Shown: piece by piece, positions 18,947 through 29,719 of the stretch
How the letters are laid out: the number at the start of each line of letters is the position of its first letter
How positions within the stretch are numbered: position 1 is the stretch's first letter
Assembly (NCBI RefSeq): GCF_963678635.1
Contig: NW_026971731.1
Location: forward strand, 98,333 to 162,332
Source: Symsagittifera roscoffensis
Lineage: Eukaryota; Xenacoelomorpha; Acoela; Convolutidae
Reading direction: 5' to 3'
DNA: 64,000 nt
Translations under genes and position numbers: made by a program
The notes under the pieces: model-generated
The model's database searches: none
What the model saw: only the letters and a program-made list of their open reading frames with translations
Told to the model about the DNA's origin: nothing

Positions 18947-20850
18947 TGTGACATTCGACCATAATGGCCAAAATGCAATCTCTGCAGATATCGAATCTTT
19001 AGCAGCGAGCCTTCCGAGTTGGTGATTTGGAAAGATTAAGAGCGTTATTCGAACAATAAAACAAAACGTGAAGGTTGAAGGATTCGGAAATTCAAAATTT
19101 TTAAATTTTCGAAGTGATTACGTAACATTTCTGAGAAACGTCAGAAACGGCCATTTTGGCTAAAACGAGAAAGAAAAACACAACAACATTAGCTGCGCTG
19201 ACGACAACTACGAAAATCGTGATTGAAAAACAACAGCAGATTGCAAGAATAGCAGAGAGCGTTCCGAGTTGCAACTATTGTGCCGCTACAATAGTTGCAA
19301 GGCCGTTGCGAACAACGGTGAAGGGTGGAAGATAGCCTTCCGGATTACGAAGAAATCAAGATTAACGAGCTTGATTCAGTGGATTCAAGAATCCGGAAGG
19401 GTTTCGGAACTGAGACTTTTGTCCTTTTATATAAACTTTTAGCTTCCTGTCATGTCCTGACTTGAATTTAATTAATATCTGGATTCATTTTGCTAGGATG
19501 AGAAGCAAGGAGAAAGAGAATTAGAAGAATTTAGAAGTTTTAGAACTTCTAAACGACGAAAAAGAAGAAAACAAAGGAGTGATGAGGAAAAGTTAAAATT
19601 GAAGAATTGTTTTATGTGTGTGAAAAACTCAAGTGAGAAACCAAACAACCAAGTTGTAATTGAAAACTGAAACATTTAGTTGAGTTTTGAACATTGGAGA
19701 GTTTGTTGCATTTATAAATTTGCATTTTGATTTTTAGCGAAGTGGCTTTAGAGACACTTATTATTTATTTAGAAAGGCTTAAGAGGAAAGTATATATAAA
19801 TATTCCAGCCTGCATGATTGTTTTAAATCACTTAGGACGATTGATCACTTTGTGGTGACATGAAAGACTTGAGTAATTTCTTGGAGAGGGAGATTGTTGC
19901 ATTGTTTTTTCTAACCACAGAGTTTCTTAGTTTTAATATTCAGGACAATAAACAAGCAAGATTTCCGAAGGGAAGGAGCATAGTAGGATAAGTTTAGCTT
20001 GTTGGTTGGCAGGACTGTCCTGCAAACCAACATTTTTTAAATCCAAGAGAAAAAGTTTTCAATCAGGACATTGACATTGGAAGTCAGAAAAGACGTTTTT
20101 ATCTTGGGTCAAATCCTTAGTGTGCAGATTAATGAAAGAATTTGAAGGCTATATTGATGTAGTATGAAGCCATTTGTGTCGCTGTGACGCGGATAAAAGT
20201 AATTTCGTGCAATTTGTAAATTCTGTTCGATGACACTGTGCCGATTATACGAACATTGCGAGATTCAATGAGGACATTGACCGGACTGTCCGGGGAGTAT
20301 GTGACATTCGACCAGAATGGCCAAAATGCAATCTCTGCAAATATCGAATCTTTAGCAGCGAGCCTTCCGAGTTGGTGATTTGGAAAGATTAAGAGCGTTT
20401 TGTCCTTTTATATAAACTTTTAGCTTCCTGTCATGTCCTGACTTGAATTTAATTAATATCTGGATTCATTTTGCTAGGATGAGAAGCTAGGAGTTAGGGG
20501 GAAAGGGTTGATCCATCTTCGATGGAGATGATGATTTTGCTATCGAACAAAAACAATAATAACTCAATAAATTGTAGGAGCCCTGTTTTTAGGAGTGACC
20601 TCGCGGTCTGGGGATACTGAGACCCAGCCATGAGCGCACTATTTCTGCATGTAATTAAGTTAATTTGAGCGTTCTGGTCGAAGCCGGAGAACAGTAACGT
20701 TTTTGTCGACCCGATGTTAGAGAGACCACCGAAAGTACTGGCTTGGTAGAGACGGTGAAAAGCATGCAAAACTCTGTTTAGACGTTAGCCAGTTGTCTTA
20801 GGACTTAGTTTTGTTTTCCGTCGATATGTATCTTCCGGGCGAATGTTACA
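18150..20850 (+). repeat. Duplicated 3' UTR-LTR end of element A (two units offset by about 1352 bp)
   Basis: Unit 1 holds the 3' UTR from about 18150 plus the first 550 bp of the LTR (18947-19500). Unit 2 repeats the 3' UTR (19502-20299) and then the LTR (20300-20850). The join at 19495-19505 has the shared string AGAAGC, which occurs both in the LTR and in the 3' UTR, pointing to microhomology-mediated or unequal recombination. The terminal LTR (551 bp) has lost about 370 bp including the hairpin but keeps the TATA box, the AATAAA and the correct right end. Confidence 0.8.
20300..20850 (+). repeat. Terminal 3' LTR of element A with internal deletion
   Basis: It starts TGTGACATTCG and ends CGAATGTTACA. 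Sequence corresponding to about 19047-19420 of the other copy is missing; the join reads GAGCGTTTTGTCC. It abuts element B's RT at 20851. Confidence 0.8.
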
Positions 20851-21540
20851 AGCCTGAGCCATCAATCTTTGAAAAGTGGCCGTTGCGTTGCACAATCCGA
20901 AGGGCATTCTCTTCCACTGGTACAACCCCAATTCACACGCGAATTCGGTCTTATCTCTATCCTTCTTCCGCAGAGGGACCTGCCAAGTCCAATGTGGTGA
21001 AGAACTTTGCATCACCAAGTTCAGAGAGGCTCTCATCTGTTCGCGATATCTGGTACGCATCTTTTATTTTCACCGCGTTCGAGTAGCGAAAGTCGCAACA
21101 AAACCTAAGCTGCCCCCTTTCTTTTTCGCCATTACCACCCCGCAAGCCCACGGCAATTTCGAGGGTTCTATCATGTCGTATTCGATCAATATTTCGATGT
21201 CCGCTTGGCACGCTTCCGACTCATGTGGCGTCATTCGTCTCTATGGGGAACGGCGCCTTCTTCAAGTTCGATTTCGTGTTCGACGAAGTTACAGCAACCG
21301 ATGTCCGCCTTATGTTTTGAAAATACATCTGCGTTCCGATTTAAAACGTCCCGCAGTAATTCGAAATCTCCCTCGCCTATTTTCCCTTTTAAGTGTTCTT
21401 TCTCTGAAAAACCGGTTTGTCAGATTCTACTTCATATGACGAGGAGCGTTATGGAAAATTCGATCAGCTCTATAAGCCGTCGTCCGTTTCGGACTTCATT
21501 GAAAGCAACTTATGGATAGATTTTAGTTCATTAATCCTTT
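20851..21540 (-). pseudogene. Reverse transcriptase, upstream half (element B)
   Basis: In order on the minus strand: NADVFSKHKADIGCC and HEIELEEGAVPH (about 21350-21240), an RLRFCCDFRYSNAVKIKDAY-type fingers motif with DAKFFTTLDLA (about 21110-20970, carrying the first palm Asp in TLDLA), then QVPLRKKDRDKTEFAC and RMPFGLCNATATFQRLM (about 20985-20855). These are hallmark gypsy RT blocks. At least three frames are used. Sense stops at the Ala of MAQA, exactly where the element A LTR ends, and resumes at 3155. The YxDD block therefore falls in the other half. Confidence 0.88.
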
Positions 21541-21610
21541 TAAAAATTGTATCTTTATTGTCATGATAAGCCCAGTCTTTCACACTATATTTCTTCAAGT
21601 TTTGTGTTCT

Positions 21611-22340
21611 TCATAGCCGGTCCTCATCGGCAAAGCGTAACCAAAATTCTTTCCATGCTGGATTGAAACTGTGGTTCAATAACACACAGACAAACAGCCC
21701 GTTTCGAGTTACCGAGAAACTCCGGCCTAAAATTACCGAAATTTGACTATTTGGATTCGGCACCAAACATACCTGTTTACTATCACTTAACGAATTTAAA
21801 TTCCTCATTCTAAAAATTGCCACCACAGCCTGCCCCGGCTGTAGTTTTACTTTTGTATCTAAAAAGTTTGGTACCTCGTTTTCGTCTGTTATTATTCTAT
21901 TAATTTGTTTCTTAACATACTTCCGATCCGCGTTTATAATCCCTAATAGACCGTTGTTCAAGTCAATAATCACGTCAAAACTCCTGACAAAATCTCTGCC
22001 CAAGATGAATTGGGCGGCGTCGTCCAAATTCTCTACTACCAGGAATTTCATCCAAAACTCCCGTCCTCTCATGTGAAGAACCAATATCGGTGTTCTTCCG
22101 GCCACGTAAATCGCTCCTCGGTTGGCTGCGGCCAGTCGGAGATTAGTCGGAGTTAGATCCTCCCTCGTGAAGCCCACTCTTTCCCAAATTTTATCTGCAT
22201 CACACTCACTACCGCTCCTGTGTCCAGAAGCCCTATGACTCCGATTTTCTTTCCATTGGCGTCGAGCAGATGTGCAGTCACATCTGCTCCGTATCCAATG
22301 TGTAGTGCGTTTTGCTCCATCATGGCGTCATGGCCTATCC
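21611..22340 (-). pseudogene. Retropepsin (aspartic protease) of element B
   Basis: The active-site motif LLDTGAVVS is at about 22230-22200 (DTG codons 22216-22224), preceded by KKIGVIG. After a one-base frame change near 22195 the frame 22177-21611 gives GFTREDL and then FILGRDF, the conserved Ile-Leu-Gly block of retropepsins. Retropepsins act as homodimers and cut the retroelement polyprotein. The 80 residues after ILGRDF lead into RT and carry no known motif. Confidence 0.8.
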
Positions 22341-23217
22341 AGCGGACTTTTAGTTCCTACTCACCCAAATATATCTGCCCTATCTGATCACTGTCTGCTG
22401 TCTCATATATCCTAGTGTAGATACTGATTCCATCTACGTTCAGCATCACTTGATACGGTCGATAGACATCCACGTAGCGCCCATGAAGCTTCTTTATGCG
22501 AGAGCCACCCGTTAGTAGTGCTCACACAGCTCTTGACTCAGTGCCTGGCTCCACCTGCCTCAGATAATCTACATATGTGTCCAAATGCATCAAAGTGAAC
22601 TCAAATTTCGGACTACCTGGTGTCCTGCTATCAAGATTTTTGACTGTATTTTGCTTCCTTGTTGCACCATACCGAACCTGTCCGGAGATCACATTAAGTT
22701 TCATGCTCAAACTACTTAGTGCTTCTGTTTCTTTGACTTCCGTTGCCTCGAAGATATTCAGCTTCTCCTGTAGTTTCTCATTTTCCAATTCGAGTTTCCT
22801 TTTTTGTTCGATCTCTTTCGTCACCAGTTCCAGCTGCACTCTATTTAGACCATCCCTAGCGGCTGCCCTACAATCAGTCTTGAAGTTTGTCAGCCAAAAC
22901 CGGTTCCGGCTGCACTCTATTTAGACCATCCCTAGCGGCTGCCCTACAATCAATCTTGAAGTTTGTCCGCCGCAGTCACCGGTTCCGGTTCACATGTATC
23001 TTCTGTTACCGCTTGCTTTTTCTTTGTTGCCAGTTCTTGCGGTTTTTCTTTTCTGCGCGCCTCCGCTTCATTAATGGGCGAGCCTTGCCGGTTTTCACTC
23101 CCGATAAAGCTTCCTCATGCCTTGGATTCTTGATGTCTGCTACATCAACCCAGAACAATCCGATTTAAAATGCAATGTTCAAAAAACACCTCGGGCCGAA
23201 TTTTGCAATTACTTCTC
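22341..23217 (-). pseudogene. Gag-Pol linker with coiled coil (element B)
   Basis: The frame 22839-22522 encodes a charged coiled coil (LVTKEIEQKRKLELENEKLQ) and then a Thr/Gly-rich tail. Upstream to 23217 the sense is broken by stops. It contains a 76-bp tandem duplication listed separately. The position is between the zinc knuckle and the protease; it could be part of Gag or a spacer. Confidence 0.45.
22833..22984 (-). repeat. 76-bp tandem duplication inside element B gag-pol linker
   Basis: GCTGCACTCTATTTAGACC starts at 22833 and again at 22909, with the following 70 bp nearly identical. A 76-bp offset breaks the reading frame (not a multiple of three). Confidence 0.75.
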
Positions 23218-23815
23218 TCATGAAATCCTCATGGTCGATCTCTGATGCATCTTCGTCGTCGAGGCTAAAGCCTTTGCTTTCAAGACCTGTTTATAAGTTG
23301 GGGCATGCTGACATATGATGGTCCGTCGAACTGCAATTTGCGCAAGAGCGTCTCTTGTCCATATCGTCCCTTGGCTTGCACCAGTTGTTCCCTTGGTTTG
23401 CTGGTCCGTTGTTAAATTTGCCATAATTGTTCATGTAATATCCAGATATTGAAGGATGTTTCAATAAAAGATATTCTTTTGATTTGAGCCTCAACTCCTC
23501 TGGTGTTGGCGCATTGGTTGATAGTGGTGTGTAATGTGTTGCTAACATTATTCGAAGTTCTTCACACCATCGATGAATTTTGAGGCCACTGCCAGGTTCA
23601 TCCTCCTGTTTGACTCAATCTGTTGGCAGCGTCTTCTTACCATTTCCAAATCGTCAAGAAACTTGTCTGTCGTTTCATCTTCTCGTTGACTCCGTTTCTT
23701 GAAGAGCATCATTGCCTGGTGCCCCTGCACCCCTGATCCGAAACGATTTAACAAGATTTCAAAGATTTTATCAGCTGTGTCCCGCTGATATTGCTTTTTG
23801 GCCATCACACAGTTC
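23218..23815 (-). pseudogene. Gag capsid-like domain and CCHC zinc knuckle (element B)
   Basis: The frame 23808-23548 has the retrotransposon Gag motif FKKRSQREDETTDKFLDDLE with a following RRRCQQ, typical of the Ty3/gypsy capsid C-terminal half. The frame 23548-23291 ends in CANCSSTDHHMSAC, a CX2CX4HX4C zinc knuckle (about 23303-23344) that binds element RNA. Gag forms the particle in the cytoplasm. The two pieces are separated by a stop or frame change at 23548. The start of this region (AKKQYQRD) is also the point where the second gag copy at 28128 is cut. Confidence 0.75.
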
Positions 23816-25425
23816 AGTTATCAATACAGCCCTCCGATTCGTCTTCATAGCATCTTGCTTTCTTGAAGACTCTTCTGGAATTTTCACTGCATTCATTGGT
23901 TCTGGTTAACCTTGTAAAGAATGTCTTCAAAAACCTGTTTAGGGGTCCAAAAGGCTGTGGTCATTGCTGAAGTATCTCCTGTTGCCTGTTGAACTTGCTC
24001 TGCCGTTTGGGCCCCATGTTCTATTATCCCTTGTGGCATAGCCTGATGAACTGCCCCTACCTCTAGTCGATCCATATGTCCTCCTCTTTTGGTGGTCATT
24101 GAAATCGGTTCATCCCTCATGGTCCACTCCTGCTGCCTAGTAGCCCGTCCAACCTGTCCATGATAGCGTGAGTTCGCCTCACCAGCATTGCATCTATCTT
24201 TGTGTCAAGAGTCATAAGAGTCTGCTCTTGTTGAGTTCTTAACTTCTCCATGTCGTCTCTTAACCGTAACTCCCTTTGTTCTGCTTCCCTTGCATTCGCG
24301 ACCAGTTCTTCACCATGTGTTCATCCGTTCTTTCCTTCAAGCGTTTTTTGCTTCTACCACCTACTTGTCTTTTGCGGTTTATTTTTACCGCAGACTTTCT
24401 CTTTCAATCAGTACTGCTCTCTCTAGTTCACTCATTCTTATGGACATCTCTTTCATTTTGTTCTCCTATACTGCCCACTATGCTGTTCAAGGCTTCCTCA
24501 ATTGATGCTCCGTTATCTACTTGTGGCGTCACAAGTGGCGGTGTCACCCTGTCGATCCCAGGTAGCTTTGTGCTGGTCGAGATTCGGGCTTTGATTCTCT
24601 GTCTCGACGTCTAGTCATGATCCACCTCCGGATCCGCCGTTGCGTTGCTTAGCCTTGTTTTTCTATTCTTCCCAGTTCGCATTTCCCAATTTGTCATACT
24701 CACAAAGTCTCTTGACTGGCCTGGTGTGTTTGTGTCCTTGCTTATGGTTCTCACCACATCAAAATTGTCCATGGTTCCAGTCTCTCTGTCGGTGTATGCC
24801 TCAATCTCCTGGGTCGAAAAATTGAGGCTGACTCGAGATCCAAATTCAATATGCTCGTCACTGTCCTCTTCGTCTTCCTGGGATTCACCTTCATCGCCTG
24901 TACACGCTCCCATGGTAAATGGAAAGAAATTTCCAAAAGATTTCTTCGCTTTTTTGAAAATGATGTGGACGTTGCCTATTTCTCTGTTACGCCTGCCATC
25001 ATAGTGTTGTCTGTAGGAGATCTTCAAGTCGCCACAATTGCAACAGAGATGTCGGACAGTTCCGACATCACCTCTCGGTCCAATGCTCCGGTGGAATTTG
25101 GCAGAATCTTGGCGTTGCTCTAACGGGGTAGATTCACTCGCTACCCTTCTGTTACCTCTCCCATCCGGATCATGTAATTCCTGATTCTCATGCATGGCCT
25201 GGTCCGGATGGACCTCCACTTCTAGCGTTGCCTTTTGCTCTTCTGCGGACTTTTGACTCCTGGTTTCAACCATTCTGCTTGAAACCGTCTCCCCTTTGTC
25301 GGTCCGGGTTCGTATGACCCTTTCCACAAAAGGGTCGTTTTTCTTTGCTTTTCCGGTATGAATTTCCTAGAACTTTCACTTAGTTTAGGTACCCTTGACT
25401 TGTCTAGACTCATTTTCAACTTATC
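23816..25425 (-). pseudogene. Gag N-terminal half of element B (proximal copy)
   Basis: It starts MKMSLDKSR at 25425-25419, moves by frameshift into 25327-24611 (TRTDKGETVSSRMVETRSQK, then EVEVHPDQAM, FGNFFPFTMGACTGDEG, GQSRDFVSMTN), then a partly broken coiled-coil segment (24600-24270), then 24120-23893 with Gln-rich and PKQVFEDILYKV segments. About 520 residues in total. The first 190 residues are shared with element A (6922-7500). The only known role is as the Gag N-terminus; no domain is recognised. Confidence 0.65.
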
Positions 25426-28072
25426 ATTTCCTACTGCCTATACACTAAATTCGATTACTAGTGTCATTTTAGTTTGACTTTTGATAATAATAACACAACA
25501 CAATAAATTTCAAAAGTTTATTTTAAATAGTGACCTCGAATCCTTGTATGTTGTCACGGTACAGCGTGTATACAGTTTATTCACAATAATCATTTATTAG
25601 TTGTGAGATGTAGAGCTAGCACAGTATGATGATATCAGTCTATTCGAAAGATAGTGTATTCACTACTCAATCAAGCACAAATATTAATGATTTAAAACGA
25701 GAAATAACATATAAGAATATTTTTATGAAAAACGTATGTGTATTGTACTTTTAGTTGGTCGTAGTACGACAGTCGAACTTGTATTTTAAAGAAAGAGCTT
25801 TCCCTGCTTGGTGCTGCACCAAACAGACAAAAACTCGAAGGCAGTTTTTTTTCTCAAGTGGGCGTCTTTTGCACCCGCCGAGTCATGTGTTACCTATCTG
25901 CCTTTGGACTGCCCGAGCTAGACCTACACTAATGGTCTACACTTCTTCACTTTGACAAAAATCGGACCCCTCCCGATTGGTAAAATTGCAACCCCTCCAG
26001 TTTGGGACCCCTCCTGTTTTGTAAAAATTTGGACCTCTCCGGATTGGGACCCCTCCGGATTGCGTCCCCTCCTGTTTTGTTAAAAATTTGACCCCTCCGG
26101 ATTGGGACCCCTCTAAATTAGAAAAAATGGGACCCCTCCGGATTGGGACTCCTCAGGTTTTGTAAAAATAGCTTTCCGGAGACTTCCTAATTTTTCAACC
26201 TATACCCTTCCGGATATGTTCTCCGATGCTATTATGCTGTTCGAATCAAATAGGAAGTGTATGCAGTCCTTCCCTAATCGTTCCGGATTGAAGTTAAGCC
26301 TCTTATTTGACGATTCACCCTAACGGTGAAGGGTCTTATCGCTAGCCTAATTTCGGCTCGACTAAGGTTCTCTGGTGCCTTTAGCCTTCCGTTTTTGTCT
26401 AGAACAGCTTAAAATTGCCTTATATGACCGTGACTACCTTTTGGTGGAGTGTAAGGGCCTTGCAAAACTTTTTTTATAAAACGTGAAGGGTCTACCTTCG
26501 CAAATTAGTGAATTTGCTAAAAACAATCCTAAAAAAATTCAAGCTCTCTTTTTTGAATAATTGAGGTTTTTATTAGTAAGCTCAGCTAATTTATGATCTA
26601 ATGACACTAAGATCAACTGAATTTGTTTATTAGTTCTAAAGTCATTAACCAGAACTTCTTTTTTCTAAATTAAAAAACTTTCGCTCTTATATGTTCCGCC
26701 CAACTTTTTCCGCAATTCTGTTCTTTTCGACTTAAAAATTACTGATCTGAGTTCAAAAGGCCTATAATTTTCTAGTTCGATGCAAAAAACCCGATCTAAA
26801 ACGCTTTAGTTGAAAAAAAAGTGTGAAAAACTATGCTATTTGGACCCCTCCGGATTGATGAATCCACTGAATCAAACACGTTAAGTTCGATTTCTCTGTA
26901 ACCCGGAAGGTTATCGGCAAACGGACTTTGAAACCTGTCGGCTCACTAGTGGACGTTGTCCGAACAATTATTTTTATGTCCTAACTCAAAATTTTCGAAA
27001 AAATTTCTGATTCTATAGTGTTCCGTTTTCTCGAAAATCGCGAAAATTCGGTTTTTGGTACCAAAATAGTTCCAACCACTTCTGAACTCAACTCAACCGG
27101 TTTTACCTATTATACTAGCACAGTTACTATGTAACTCACTAGTTAAGCGCTTTTTTCAACTCAAAAAACATCGGTATCTCAAAAATCGCGATTTGTGGAG
27201 GGATCAAAATATCGCTATTTTGACCCTAAAAACCGGTCCGCTTACTGTGTTTTTCACTGAAAAACGATAGAGGAGTATTAATATAGGCTAAATTTTAAAA
27301 AAACCAGTAAAATTATACCCCTCCGCGTTTGCTCAATATCCGAATTAAGGCGCTTAACTCGGAAATTCGCAGTTCGGTGAAGGGTCACTACTGTCGAGAC
27401 CCCACAGATTACTTTTTTTTGTACCAAAAGGGGTACAAAGCTTGTTAACGGTACCCAACAGTCGAATGTTTTTGTCGTGGAACCCCCTCTTGTCACTCCT
27501 TGTACTGCTTGCCGGATCAGTTTTCTTCACTATTCCCGAGACCCTTCCAGATTGAGCGCAAATTAGCAGACCGTAACAAACGGGCCACAAAAAAGATCGT
27601 AACGATTCTGATTGATATAAATGCCTGTAACAACAATATATCTATCAACAACAAATGGGAGGGTCGGATCACCTCTTGTCTGGGGTGATGATTTCTACTG
27701 ATTTTTTACTTTTTCACTGTTTTTGGTTTTTCCGTTTTTTTTGTGTTTTTTGTTTTTCTTGGTTAGTATACTACTTTTTGTTTGATTTTTTATTTGTCTT
27801 TGAGTATTTTTGGTCACAAACATCTCAGGGAACGAGGGGGACGGCCGATTCCCCCACCCTTCCTGGCTCGTGAATTTTCGGTCCTAACTAAGCTAAAAAG
27901 CTATTTACGGGAATCCGGAAGGCTTCCCTGTTCCGAACTACCCTTCCGTCTCCGCAATTAGCGCCTATAAGGGCATTATCATGAGCATACGCTCGGCGCG
28001 GAGTGCTCGTTAACGGTTCTGCCGGTCATGATGTTAAAAAAGAATAACACTCAGGAGCGCCATAAAAACATC
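25426..28072 (-). other. Leader of element B, proximal copy
   Basis: Inverse counterpart of 4069-6921, about 80-85% alike by eye, with CCGGAGGGGT-type motifs (reading ACCCCTCCGG on the plus strand, densest at 25960-26160). No credible ORF. It lacks about 200 bp present in the other copy (around 30240-30440). Confidence 0.65.
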
Positions 28073-28128
28073 TGTTAAACATTAGCCCGGAAGTAAATAT
28101 CGAAGGAAAATAAAGCTAGTTCCTTTTT
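28073..28128 (-). repeat. LTR tail fragment at the internal duplication junction
   Basis: It matches the last 56 bp of the LTR (plus-strand TGTTAAACATTAGCCCGGAAG onward, cut after AGCTAGTTCC), adjoining gag sequence. Confidence 0.75.
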
Positions 28129-29719
28129 GGCCATCACACAGTTCAGTTATCAATACAGCCCTCCGATTCGTCTTTATAGCATCTTGCTTTCTTGAAGACA
28201 CTTCTGGACTTTTCACTGCATTCATTGGTTCTGGTTAACCTTGTAAGGAATGTCTTCAAAAACCTGCTTAGGGGTCCAAAAGGCTGTGGCCATTGCTGAA
28301 GCATCTCCTGTTGCCTGTTGAATGTGCTCTACCGTTTGGGCCCCATGTTCTATTATCCCTCGTGGCATAGCCTGATGAACTGCCCCTACCTCTAGTCGAT
28401 CTATATGTCCTCCTCCTTTGGTGGTCATTGAGTTCGTTTCCCCCCTCTTGGTCCACTCCTGCTGCCTAGTAGCCCGTCCAACCTGTCCATGATAGCCTGA
28501 GTTCGCATCTCCATCATTGCATCTATCTTTGTGTCAAGAGTCATAAGAGTCTGCTCTTGTTGAGTTCTTAACTTCTCCATGTCGTCTCTTAACCGTAACT
28601 CCCTTTGTTCTGCTTCCCTTGCATTCGCGACCAGTTCTTCACCATGTGTTCATCCGTTCTTTCCTTCAAGCGTTTTTCGCTTCTACCACCTTCTTGTCTT
28701 TTGCGGTTTATTTTTACCGCAGACTTTCTCTTTCAATCAGTACTGCTCTCTCTAGTTCGCTCATTCTTATGGACATTTGTTCATTTTGTTCTCCTATACT
28801 GCCCACTATGTTGTTCAAGGCTTCTTCAATTGATGCTCCGTTATCTACTTGTGGCGTCACAAGTGGCGGTGTCACCCTGTCGATCCCAGGTAGCTTTGTG
28901 CTGGTCGAGATTCGGGCTTTGATTCTCTGTCTCGACGTCTTTTCATTATCCACCTCCGGATCCGCCGTTGCGTTGCTTAGCCTTGTTTTTCTATTCTTCC
29001 TAGTTCGCATTTCCGAATTTGTCATACTCACAAAGTCTCTTGACTGGCCTGGTGTGTTTGTGTCCTTGCTTATCGTTCTCACCACACCAAAATTGTCCAC
29101 GGTTCCAGTCTCTCTGTCGGTGTATGCCTCATTCTCCTGGGTCGAGAAATTGAGGCTGACTCGAGATCCAAGTTCAACTTGCTCGTCACTGTCCTCTTCG
29201 TCTTCCTGGGATTCACCTTCATCGCCTGTACCCGCTCAAATGGTAAATGGAAAGAAGTTTCAAAAGTGTTCTTCGCTTTGTTTGAAAACGATGTGGACGT
29301 TGCCTATTTCTCTGTTACGCCTGCCATCATAGTGTTGTCTGTAGGAGATCTTCTAGTCGCCACAATTTCAACAGAGATGTCGGACAGTTCCGACATCACC
29401 TCTCGGTCCAATGCTCCGGTGGAAGTGGCAAAATCTTGGCCTTGCTCTTCCGGGGTATGTTATCTCTCCCATCCGGCTCATATAATTCCTGATTCTCATG
29501 CATGGACCTCCACTTCTAGCATTGCCTTTTGCTCTTCTGCGGACTTTTGACTCCTGGTTTCAACCATTCTGCTTGAAACCGTCTCCCCTTTGTCGGTCCG
29601 GGTTCGTGTGATCCTTTCCACGAAAGGGTCGTTATTCTTTGCTTTTCCGGTATGAATTTCCTAGAACTTTCACTTAGTTTAAGTATCCTTGACTTGTCTA
29701 GACTCATTTTCAATTTATC
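28129..29719 (-). pseudogene. Gag N-terminal half of element B (distal, truncated copy)
   Basis: It starts MKMSLDKSR at 29719-29713. Open pieces lie at 29713-29516, 29100-28714 (GQSRDFVSMTN, RVTPPLVTPQVDNGAS, SIEEALNNIV, then ISELERAVL-like coiled coil) and 28428-28222 (PKQVFEDIPYKVNQNQ). It is cut at 28129 before the capsid motif. Together with the copy at 23816-25425 it gives two sequences of the same Gag half, useful for recognising frameshifts. Confidence 0.65.

Larger units (their letters stand above)
3156..20850 (+). mobile_element. Element A: 17.7-kb LTR element with cargo polyprotein and no recognisable pol, nested in element B
   Basis: The left end TGTGACATTCG and right end CGAATGTTACA form an 11-bp near-perfect inverted repeat with TG...CA termini. 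The flanks share only AGC (3153-3155 and 20851-20853), so a normal 4-6-bp target duplication is not proven. Order: 5' LTR, long leader, Gag N-terminus, acidic and macro-like ORFs, 9-kb polyprotein, 3' UTR, partly duplicated 3' LTR. The first 4.35 kb matches element B in the other orientation at roughly 80-85% by eye. No DTG protease, RT, RNase H or integrase motif was found between 7500 and 18100. Insertion into B's RT is shown by the two RT halves abutting the A ends. I infer a large non-autonomous LTR derivative. The 5' LTR and the 18947 LTR copy differ at about 8 of the first 250 positions, so the insertion is not very recent. Confidence 0.8.
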
